Shown: positions 23,963 through 33,552 of the stretch, piece after piece
Layout: the number at the start of each line of letters is the position of its first letter
How positions within the stretch are numbered: position 1 is the stretch's first letter
DNA from: Trichoplusia ni
Lineage: Eukaryota > Arthropoda > Insecta > Lepidoptera > Noctuidae
Length of the DNA: 64,000 bases
Assembly (NCBI RefSeq): GCF_003590095.1
Contig: NC_039478.1
Span: forward strand, 18,972,001 to 19,036,000
Direction: 5' to 3'
The notes under the pieces: model-generated
The model's input: only the letters and a program-made list of their open reading frames with translations
Told to the model about the DNA's origin: nothing
The model's database searches: none
Program-made: the position numbers and the translations under genes

Positions 23963-24180
23963 TATCGATTCGATTGTTTCGCGCCGATTCGATACAATCG
24001 AGAGATGAATCGAATTGGATCGACGCTATGAAACGATTGATTTATTGTACTCAACATCGATGATTTATTTATTTTAAAGTTGACCGCTTGATGGATACGA
24101 TACATCGGTTTGGCTAATTTATTCCAAGAGAGAGCTTCGATTTTTTGTATCGATATTTTTTATTTAAATTCATCGATACC
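23963..24180. promoter_or_regulatory. Dense cluster of CGAT words
   Basis: About fourteen CGAT/ATCG sites lie in some 217 bases, where one or two are expected. They include a canonical TATCGATA (24148-24155, DRE/BEAF type), ATATCGAT, CATCGATG and CATCGATA. The word CGATTCGAT repeats 19 bases apart (23966, 23985), so part may be a decayed tandem repeat. It could be an insulator or core-promoter factor cluster, or simple-sequence origin. Confidence 0.4.
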
Positions 24181-25376
24181 TCTAAGATCATACTTGAAGC
24201 CTAATTGCCGGTTTCTATTTAATCGTAATAAATGATAGACTAAAGCGAGAAATTGGTTTTATTCAGATCCTAGTGATGCCAAATAAGCAAATAATTTCGA
24301 ATCAATTAAGAAATCGATTTGTAAAATTATATCTGCATCAATTATTGTTGATTATTTCAATTGATTTCTGATTGAGTTTATAATTGTTAATCTTATATTT
24401 AAATTAGGTAGATTTTTTCGTATTAATTATTCCGGTTTTATTTATTAACATGTTCTTTAAAAGCTTATTAAAAAACGGCACGAGCCTTATTGAAGTACAT
24501 ATTACTAATTTATGACTTGTGCAAAAATTACGATCTATATTATATATTGGGTTTATACTTATAAACATTTTAGTGTGCGATTGAGAGCAAAATCACTTTC
24601 CAAAACTACAACAAATATTGCACAACAAACCGATACATCATATTAGCTAACTAGAGTTAAAATTCTTTCAAAAAAACGAAAGGAGGAAACAAATACGTAT
24701 ACATATGAATAAAATAAATCAATTTAAAATTGTAAGTAGCTTCTCAGTAACTGTGAAAGTCCAACAATTCAATTTTGGAACAAAAAGTATCGATTACAAA
24801 GTATTCGAGTTGATAAGAATCGATATCTGCAAGCGAATGAAATATTAATGAAGTCGGTTCTTACGTAACTTGTGATGAAGATGGTATTCGATTATCGTAA
24901 CATTGAGAAAGGTATCATTTTTGACTGGGAGTTATTTTTTGGTATAATACTGTGTGTTTATTTATATCGATTTCAATAGGTCCTTATGGCATAGGTACGC
25001 ATAATAAGTCAAAGGTGTGGTGTAGACTAATACCTCATGTTTGAAAATCGTAATAAGAAGAATATCAGAGTGAATGAATACTTGAGGTACTCTGGCATTA
25101 GAACCATAGTGACCAACTCTGCGATGATATTGCTACGTAAAAAATATATCATTTTTCCGAAAATTATACACATAATTTAATATTGTTTTTCATTTTAACA
25201 AAGTCATCCAAGTCTGGATGTATGCATCGCTTATACATATAATTTTCAACACACGATACGATTTCCTGAATTCCGTTACAGTTAAGAGCAAACAAATTGA
25301 AGCAACGAGAATTAATTTCAACATCACTTACAAGTCGGTAGTAACAAACAGAAATAACAAAACGTAAATGAGAGGC
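24181..25376. other. Gene-free AT-rich stretch
   Basis: No gene. A few further CGAT sites (AAATCGATTTG near 24320, AGTATCGATTAC near 24788, ATCGATATC near 24820) extend the cluster sparsely. Confidence 0.45.
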
Positions 25377-25436
25377 CTCTCCCGCAAGTGGGTCACCACG
25401 CGGGAACCGAACTCGCAGCGGCGCACAAATTACAGA
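25377..25436 (-). mobile_element. tRNA-like SINE remnant
   Basis: On the minus strand GCGCCGCTGCGAGTTCGGTT followed by CCCGCGTGG contains a pol III B box (GAGTTCGGTTCCC; consensus GGTTCGANTCC). It is then followed by GTGACCCACTTGCGGGAGAG, a body segment I associate with lepidopteran SINEs. I cannot place a convincing A box, so this is a degraded head. Confidence 0.4.
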
Positions 25437-25544
25437 TCACAAAATAATAATGAGAGTATAAAGTGCCAAGTTAACCATAAAGAAAACTCTTAATTCATAC
25501 AATCAGTGTGGACGCCCGAAAACTTTAATATCGAAATTTACGAT

Positions 25545-25765
25545 GTGATCCAGGGACCAATTTCGCGAAATTTATACCCGGCCGGGGCCAACCCCGTTTT
25601 TATAATGTGCACAAATTGTATATTGGGTAAAAATTGAGCGGTAGGTGCGAGTTAGGCCTGATGGCCAATGTTGGTGATGATTGGTTTGTAAGCAGATCAA
25701 TTTATGATGCTCCGAGCGCGGCGTGTTAGCGTGGAGTTCATGAGAAAGGCGGTGCTACGAGTAAC
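25545..25765. promoter_or_regulatory. GC-rich palindromic island
   Basis: GACCAATTTCGCGAAATTT holds a CCAAT box and a TTTCGCGAAA palindrome. CCCGGCCGGG (25577-25586) is a perfect palindrome. GGGGCCAACCCC follows, then TTTTTATAATG. A further GC-rich word string at 25700-25760 (GAGCGCGGCGTGTTAGCGTG) completes the island. It resembles a small promoter or enhancer without a fixed start site. Confidence 0.3.
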
Positions 25766-25769
25766 TGTC

Positions 25770-26599
25770 GACCATGGATTTTAGGTAAATAAATATCTTG
25801 ATAAAATTAAAAAATCAACCTGATGAAGTCGGTTTTAACGATGGTTCAGTCATAATATAACCTTAGTCGTTTATGTAAACAACAATCTCGACACAAGCAG
25901 TAAAAATTGCCGAACTTTTGCCTCAAATTTCAAATTTCCAAATTTAAATACGTTGATTTAGCCGTTTAGGTATAAGTAACGGGATTAAACTATGTAAAAT
26001 CGTTATCAGTACAAGTCAAATCCCCTCTCGATCCAAATCCAAATATATATTAGGTACTTAATAATAAAACAATACCGCTACATGGTATACATTTCCTTCT
26101 CAATACAATCTGTCCATTAAACATTACGAACCTCGTCACTATCTCAATGAATTATTGAACTACATTAGCTTATTAGCACACAAGCAGTTCCGTAGCAATG
26201 GGCAGACAGACGAACAAACAAGAACAATGGGACGGCAGGAAACAATGACAGAAAAAGAATCGTTTAATCCAATTACAATGATATACATGGAAGCTGGAAA
26301 GATTTGTGTGGATACGACACTTTCTACTGTTGTTAAATAACAATACCCTAAAATTAAAGAGTGCCCGAATAAATTGTGATCGGATTCACTTTGAACTATT
26401 TAAAGTAAGGAACTTAATGTCTTAATGTTTCAAACTTGCCACTACATAACCTCAACTCCGTACTAACACGATCAATATGGTTAAAAAGTGTCTCACCAAA
26501 ACTGCCGTTGCTTTTCAATTTAAAGAAATAAATTGTATCATCATTTTACAATCTACTAAAAGCTCGGAATTGTGTTGCTGTGCTATAACCGCATAAATG
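25770..26599. other. Gene-free stretch
   Basis: Nothing recognised. The 61-codon frame at 26155-26340 carries no family motif. Confidence 0.45.
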
Positions 26600-26935
26600 A
26601 AACGATCACAGGTTAAGCTATCCTTGACGCGACTGGTCCGTAGATGGGTGACCATCTTTGTCATAATGAGTTCCTCCGTGTTTCGGAAGGCACGTTAAAT
26701 TGTGGGTCCCGGCTGTTATTCTTACATCTTTGACAGTCGTTACAGGTAGTCAGAAGCTTGAAAAGTCTGACAACCAGTCTAACCAAGGGGTATCGTGTTG
26801 CCCAGGTAACTGGGTTGAGGAGGTCAGATAGGCAGTCGCTCCTTGTAAAACACTGGTACTTAGCCGAAACCGGTTGGACTGGTAGCCGACCCCAACATAG
26901 TTGGGAAAAGGCTAGGCCAATGATGAGCCAATTAG
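26600..26935 (+). mobile_element. SINE copy 2 with 5S rRNA-like head
   Basis: The head at 26600-26660 resembles the 3' half of 5S rRNA genes. CGATCACAGGTTAAGC corresponds to 5S CGATCACCGAAGTTAAGC (the box A region). TAGATGGGTGACC (26641-26653) corresponds to 5S TTGGATGGGTGACC (box C). Spacing between the two is close to that in 5S. The body follows from GTTCCTCCGTGTTTCGGAAG to the 3' end GGGAAAAGGCTAGGCCAATG plus an ATGATG tail. This is a SINE3-type architecture: an internal 5S-type pol III promoter fused to a LINE-like tail. It is nearly identical in the body to copy 1, so the family was recently active. The frame at 26758-26988 is incidental. Confidence 0.85.
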
Positions 26936-27417
26936 TGATTCTCTTCTGTAATGCTACTTATAATTATACCATACTTCTCTTTTTATAGTGTCAAACCTCA
27001 GCAGGTCCACATTATTCTATCCCCACAGTCCAAGCAAAAGCTATGCGTGGTGTTTGGGTGGTCCGTTTCACTTATCATCACGACTCGTGTCCGCTAAGTA
27101 GCGATAGATGAATGAACGAAACAAAGGCACATGTGTACTATCCGTCTTCAATGACAAACTATAATAGAGGCTGGAGATTAGTAAGTGGGCGACAGATATG
27201 GAGGCCTTATCCTTTCGTTACGGTTATTTAGGGTGTATATTTATTTATTAGGATGAGAAGCAGAATGACGTACGTCAAGAAACAAAGGAATAAATTAAAT
27301 AATGTTTTACAAAGCCCTTTTAACACCAAACATTGATTTGCTCACGATATTTCCCTTCATCGTTTGTCAGTGGTGTTATAAATTAATTAAGAAAGCCCAT
27401 AGAACTTTAAAAAAGGA
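26936..27417. other. Gene-free stretch
   Basis: Nothing recognised beyond moderately AT-rich DNA. Confidence 0.45.
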
Positions 27418-27505
27418 CACATTAGTACTTTGCCTGCTGTGGGTTCGAACCTGCTCCAAGTGACTAAAAATCCATGCATATAACCGCAAGCCCACCACGA
27501 TACAA
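27418..27505 (-). mobile_element. tRNA-like SINE remnant
   Basis: On the minus strand an A-box-like GTGGTGGGCTTGCGG (27485-27499) is followed about 40 bases on by the B box CAGGTTCGAACCCAC (about 27437-27452) and AGCAGGCAAAGTAC. This order and spacing fit a tRNA-derived SINE head. It does not fold as a functional tRNA. Confidence 0.5.
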
Positions 27506-27760
27506 CGTTAAACATTGCAAATTTAAAATGCAATTGATATTTTTTATCTACTGTTAAGGATGGGTTTTCCAATAGAGTAAAAAATCGAAATCGTGACATA
27601 ATTTAAGCATTTAAATAGTAGATATCTGCCAACAAAATAAAGTCATTATAATGAATCTTATAACTCTTTTGATACCGCAGAATAATCTAATCAACACCTA
27701 ATACGATCAAATAATAGTTCTGAGTATATTTTCCTCATGATTAAAATCATTTTAGCAATA

Positions 27761-28010
27761 ACTAGCTGTTGCCCGCGACTTCGTCCGTGTGGTTAGAAGA
27801 TATAAGTTATGATTTATATCTACCCTGTTTTGTCCACATTTTAAATTGTATCTTCGCTCCTATTAGATACAGCGTGATGGTTTATAGCCTAAAACCTTCC
27901 TCGATCGAGGTCTATTCAACACTAATGTTTCAATTTGAACTAGTAGTTCCTGAGATTAGCGCGTTCAAACAAACAAACAAACCCTTCAGCTTTATATATT
28001 AGTATAGATA
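27761..28010 (+). repeat. CTAGCTGTTGCCCGCG repeat, full-length copy
   Basis: The whole unit is present, from ACTAGCTGTTGCCCGCGACT to CAGCTTTATATATTAGTATA. It matches, in reverse, the copy at 56520-56766 along its length. The frame of 77 codons inside is a by-product, since the same peptide-like string appears in the other copies. I see no duplicated target site. Confidence 0.85.
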
Positions 28011-29270
28011 AGTTTATAAAATCATTGTGTATACATCTAAATCATCAATCCTCTCCTTGATTAAGTTTTGTTACGCTAACGTTTGTGTTAGGACAAAAAG
28101 TTATGAATATATTCAAGGTTAAAAAGTGGCCGAGATTGTGTGAAGTAGGTAATATATTTTAATCAAATTGTGAAGCTTGTCTATTATGTCATAATACTAG
28201 GTTTTGATGCATTTTTTTACTTAAATCATCAACTGTTAAATCCCAGTCAAATACTTGAAAAAATAATTAAAAATCAAAGTATTTTAGTAATACTTTCTAG
28301 TACAGAGGCCAAAATTGAATATAAAGAAACTCTAAATTACATATGATACCTAGTGGCTCTAATTACGCTGTCCCATAGAAGAACCGGCAAGAAACTTCAT
28401 AAGTATATACTAAAATCTAATAATCATTAAAGTAACAAAGACAGCCTATGACTTAAAAACAATTTAGAAGTGACCAACATTTTAAAATCCAAACTAGGGG
28501 TGGTAAGACTAGTATGAAGGATTGCAACGCATTACTATACACCGACAAAAAAACTCTGGAGTGGGTGTCCATGAGGATTCCCCCGCCTTACCAAAAAAAA
28601 AAAAGGGTTGCTAAGACTATTGAACTACTAAACTTTAATTATTATAGAAATACCATATATTGAGTAATCAACCAGTCACCAACCAGATACCACATACACA
28701 GTCTTCGTTTCACTTTAAAAGATTATTATTTTAATATTATCACAGCTTTTAAAGCAGTCGTACCTTTTGAGGGTATTATTAAAAATCAATAGAAATCAAA
28801 AGTGATTTATACAATCGTAATATCTAGTTATCTTGATCTAAATTACTTTTCAAAGTTCAATGAGTCAGTTTCTGAGATCGATTTTGTTTATAGCGATTTT
28901 CAACGACGGATTAATATTTAAGGTCCGGTGTCAGAGACAGTGGGCAGCGGAAAGGCTGAGTTTTTTTTTCATTTTTGCGTAAAATACAAGCTAATTATGA
29001 TGTATGATATGTTGAAAAAACATAATTCAAGAAAATAACTGAAGAAAAAATATTTCTAAACTAGTGTCTCAACAAAACACATTTTTGTTCCAACGTATTA
29101 CGTTTCAACGTTAACACAAATCCGCTATAATTACTTGTACGGTTTTACCTAAATACGAGTAGTTTAAACAACAACAAATCAACGGAAAATTAGTTTAAGT
29201 AGATGGCAAACATCATTTTGCTTTTTTTCAAATTACAGTAGTTTGCCACATTAAATACCTCGATCATTAC
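28011..29270. other. Gene-free stretch
   Basis: The only odd segment is 28545-28615: CTCTGGAGTGGGTGTCCATG, then GATTCCCCCGCCTTACC running into twelve A. It could be the polyadenylated end of a retroposed RNA, but I cannot name a source. Confidence 0.4.
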
Positions 29271-29274
29271 GTAA

Positions 29275-29340
29275 CCGCCACCCTCTCGCACTGGCACCCC
29301 GCCCCACCACGTGGGCGATCACCGTCTAACCACACTAATG
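29275..29340. promoter_or_regulatory. GC island with E-box and Sp/EGR-like words
   Basis: GCACCCCGCCCCACC precedes CACGTGGGCG (29308-29317), which combines a perfect CACGTG E-box with an 8-of-9 match to the EGR site. It is isolated in AT-rich DNA. Confidence 0.35.
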
Positions 29341-30225
29341 CAGACTTTATCTAAACTGCACTATTTCGAACATTTTATGTGACTACATATAAATGTCACC
29401 GCTCAAAATAATACAAGTTAAACGTCGTCCATTACAGAGCGTTATGTCTAAAATCTAGTTTCAAAGCCTATTTGCATAGGAATCGTCCTCATTAACAATT
29501 TAATACGTAATTAGAAAATGAAGAGCCTTTTAATATACCTAGTGCGTATGGGGACATTACTTTTAGTATTTATAAACGAAATTTATATCCCTTTTAATTA
29601 ATATTTTATTAATTCAGAAATTATAGCGTGGTGTGAAATAAAGAATTTATTTTAATTTAAATTGGGTTTTTATTAAAAAATACTGTTGATTTAATTATTC
29701 AGTGCTTACACGTGTTGTGGTCAAGATACGTAAAATTCTTATTTTATTGACGAATTTATTTTTATTTACGTCCAATTTAAATTAATAAAATAAATAAATT
29801 TTATTCATGAGAAACTTTGTATAATATGAATCAAGTTAGAAACTATTTGAATAACATCGCTCTTGAATTAGTTTACCTTGCCCAGTTTATTTTTGCGCAA
29901 CTTTTTTAGTTAAAACCACTTTTAGACCTTATTCATCAGGTTTGACCTTTTCAATCTAGATGAATGTGCTTGTCATCTCAGCAAATATCCGCAATATAGT
30001 ATAACATCATTTTATTGAAAAAATCTTAGTCAAGAAAGATGCGGTTTTTCAAATGAGGTTCCATACAAAAATATACCTGTACTGTCTACTGAATACTACA
30101 TTTAGGATTTTTTTAAGCCGACCAAAAATCACTTTTTTTACTTTAAATGGTTTATAAGACATAACTTGCTGACAGATTGCTTACTTCATAGAATAGTCTA
30201 GGTTACAAACAGGTAATAATGATAA
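29341..30225. other. Gene-free AT-rich stretch
   Basis: Nothing recognised. Very AT-rich between 29570 and 29830. Confidence 0.5.
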
Positions 30226-30385
30226 CAGGTTATCATCGTCCACTGCTGGACATCAAGTTACACTATATTTTACACCATTCAGATACGAAATCCAGAAAAC
30301 AAATTAAATAGTAACGACTGTCCTGTTTTTCCAACTTCTTTTGGGCCCAGCGGTGGGTTAACATTATTTGTTAGATGATGATATT
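30226..30385. repeat. Two opposed LINE 3'-end scraps
   Basis: TAACAGGTTATCATCGTCCA with CTGCTGGACATC (minus orientation) and, about 100 bases right, GGGCCCAGCGGTGGGTTAAC then GATGATGAT (plus orientation). Both resemble the CCCAGCAGTGGG-type terminus of lepidopteran RTE-like LINEs. The two face outward, as if two truncated insertions were nested. Confidence 0.35.
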
Positions 30386-32865
30386 CTAATACACGAGATA
30401 CCTACTTAGTAAGATGGCCGCTGACAAAAGTAAAAGGCGAGAACATTTGAACTTTGGCATTGAGCAGGTTTAATGAGCGCTTTTCACTACCAACTATAAA
30501 TATATTAATCATTTCGATGATCGCGTACATTATGTTTTTTTTTCTACTGGGATTTTTGAGTAGGGCTGTCGGCTTAAACAAAAATGAAGAAATGTGTTTG
30601 TCGTTTTTACGTGATAATTAGTTTGAATTAACTATTTTTAAATGTAAACTGCAGAATTATAGAGGTGTTATTTAAGACGATATTGACGAAGTTTGCGAGA
30701 ATTTGAAGCCTTGTGAAACACAACTAATCCTCATTTTATTACTGTAAAATTGTTGATCGCTCGCTGATAACACAGACTTAGAAGAAAAAATACTTGTTAG
30801 TTTTTCAGGTTTGGCGTTTGACTGAAAAAAGTTAAATTGTGACATACGTACAGAAAAAAAGAATTGATAAGTTTTCATAAATTTATAACTTCGTAGGAGG
30901 TACTTTTCGTTGACAACCCTAATTCGGCCTTAACGTATTTGTAAAGCTATCATGATAATGAAAGTATATTCAGAAATCATTCGACTTATTAGCCATCTAT
31001 TTTTAAATGCGATATGTTACTCTGATAAATGTACCTCAATGCGCTTATGACATTAAAATTCGTATGTCAGTTTGTCTGACAGGGTCCTGAGGTCATTTTC
31101 GAGTGACGATAGTTTTAAAGTGATTTGGGAATAGAAATCTTACAACACAGTATTGTTTACGGAAAACATTTTTGTAACTTTATTTTATACCATTTGTTTT
31201 ATTAGCTCTGTTTTATAGAAATGTATGGTTAGAAGAATTTAATATTCGAGATATTTTCTATCAAAGCGACTCCCGCACTAAGGAATTAAGCACCGTGCAA
31301 TCGTATTATGTTAAACAAAAGACTGTATGCTGCTAAGATTGGGTGACATCATATTTTTCAGACGGCCCAAGCACTTAGGAAACGTCCAAGGACATCCTTG
31401 CTCAGTGGACTATTTCATGACGATAACTTAATATCTTTACAAATGGCACTATTCTGTTCTCTAGCTATGCACAATATTAGGTATACCTACAATTAGATTT
31501 TCTCCTAAGCCGTCGCAAACCGTCGTCGGCTTTGTTTTTCTAACACGCCTGTCCAAACGTCTCCAATTTGATTTCCCACAAGAGCTAAAAATCATCACGC
31601 GATTTAACAGTAACATAAACAATTGTGCAACAAACACCTCAGTTTAATTCCTGACAAAAAGTACAGTTAAACAAAGAAGTGTTAAATAATTTTACGAAAA
31701 GCTTTCACAAAGCTAAGACAATCGCCCTACGGTGACAAATTGATTCGAATCAGACATGGACAATCAACGCCAAAGTGTTAACGCAATTATTGTGAATCCC
31801 TTTATTGACGTATTGCATGATACGACAATACTTTCTTAGTAATAGCTGTTATTAAATTAAAAATAATTGAAAAGTGTTTATTGTTCTTTTTTTGAAAACT
31901 ATCGCCATTTTGGAAAATCTGTATAAAGTAATTAAAATTTCTTTTTTGTCACTATTTTCTGAACACCCTAAATGGTTTTAGATGGGGTTTCTGTGAAGAG
32001 TACCTACTAGTGTTTCTTATGTACTAAGTTTATAGAAAGTCTAGAATTAAGTATTTCTCACAGCAACTCTATACTGATACTTATATTATTTGAATTGTAA
32101 CATCCATTAAGAAGCTAATCTGTTATCAAAACCTAAGAGAGTCATCCCATAAGAGAGGGACAAAATTAAACCCAAAACAATTTCGGCAATTCAAAATCAG
32201 GACTACCTAATTAAAATCATTAGAAAGCAAAAACACACATAAATATTCGGCTTCTAAATATGTATGTTAGTTACGCTTCTTGTCGTAAAGGTTAAAACTG
32301 TTTAAAAACCAGAAAATAATAGTTTCACGGTATTTTCGCTAGGCGAGTCAATTAATTGCTAATCGACAGTCACATCACTAAACGGCAGTTATTGAGTTCG
32401 TTAGCACATGCCTACTAATTAGAATATCGTAAAACAAGTGAATGATTCCTATTCAAAATAGTACGAACATACTATTCAACGGTTTACCTGAAATTTATCC
32501 AAACTGAAAATCACTGTAATTTACAGAGAACTTTAAAATGATCCGATACGTTACAAACCTTTAACTTTCATACCTTATCTTTAACAGATCTTATTCCTTA
32601 TTGTCCCGTGTCCTAACTGTAATGCGGTTTAACTGATCTAACCTATTTGAACCAAATTATCTGACGCGAAATGCTTGAGTAATGAAATTTGATATAGAAA
32701 AAAATATTTATAAGTACTTAAAGGATGCATAACGCGTATTTATCGGGATATGGATCTAAATCCGCAATTATGGGATGACGCGGAATCTTTTAAGTTGGTA
32801 TAATAAGATATTCTCTGATACTGACACCAGATCAATGTTTTACCTTCTATATTACTGTTTTATCA
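30386..32865. other. Gene-free stretch
   Basis: No gene. A 68-codon minus frame (30672-30878) is unrecognised. AATGGCACT near 31443 shares only a seed with miR-263. Confidence 0.45.
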
Positions 32866-33115
32866 CTACCTCCGTGGTCGAGTGGCATACGCACCTGTTT
32901 CAAGGTGTCGCTAGCTCTGAGGTCCCGGGTTCGATCCCCGGTCGGGTCAATGTAAAATTTACATTTCTACATTGTCTCGGGTCTGGGTGTTTGTGGTACC
33001 TTCGTTGTATCTGAATTCCATAACACAAGTGTTTCAGCAACTTACTTTGGGTTCAGAACAATGTATGTGATGTTGTCCGCATTTATTTATCACTTCCCCA
33101 AAATGATGATGATAC
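32866..33115 (+). mobile_element. tRNA-derived SINE with intact A and B boxes
   Basis: The tRNA-like head begins near CTACCTCCG. The A box TGGTCGAGTGG is at 32875-32885 and the B box GGTTCGATCCC at 32928-32938, within CCCGGGTTCGATCCCCGGTC. The long extra segment between them (CACCTGTTTCAAGGTGTCGC) recalls a leucine/serine-type tRNA. The body continues with GTCTCGGGTCTGGGTGTTTG, TTCCATAACACAAGTGTTTC and ATGTATGTGATGTTGTCC to an ATGATGATG tail near 33110. Both promoter boxes are near consensus, so it could still be transcribed by pol III. The 3' end was not checked against a partner LINE. Confidence 0.85.
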
Positions 33116-33490
33116 TGATACAATGCATAGATTATTGATACTAAAAATGTGTCTTTTCATTTTCTACCGTCTAATGGACATAACATCTAGGTAACCAAAC
33201 TTGATAACTAGCTGGTTTTACTCAAGTTCTACAATAACGTTTTTTCAACAAACAAAAGTGCTTAAAATAAAAGCCTCAACCTCAACACTTCTGTAATGGC
33301 ATCGTAATGACCGACGCTGTTATGTCAAATTATTTCATACCGATCGGGAAAAGTCAAGGAGACCGATCGCAGAGTTCGCACCGTAATGATACTGAGAACA
33401 AGGAGCCGCGAAGATAGAGAACGATTTGATATGGCAGTTACTTGATGAAACCTAAAACGTTTTTGTTGTAATGAGGATACGGTCTACTTA
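33116..33490. other. Gene-free stretch
   Basis: Nothing recognised. Confidence 0.4.
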
Positions 33491-33552
33491 CGCGTGTATT
33501 GGGATTGCCCGACTAATTTCGGAACCAACTGGAGTCCTTAATCATGAGCTTT
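33491..33552 (+). repeat. CGGGATTGCCC repeat fragment, copy A
   Basis: CGCGTGTATTGGGATTGCCC, GACTAATTTCGGAACCAACT and GGAGTCCTTAATCATGAGCT parallel copy B at 20284-20346. Confidence 0.6.

Noticed and set aside
26758..26988. 76-codon frame
   Set aside because: Inside SINE copy 2; SINEs do not encode protein.
27769..28002. 77-codon frame
   Set aside because: It lies wholly inside a dispersed repeat; the same peptide string arises in the other copies.
32871..32945. Functional tRNA gene
   Set aside because: The head has A and B boxes, but the acceptor stem does not close and a SINE body follows.
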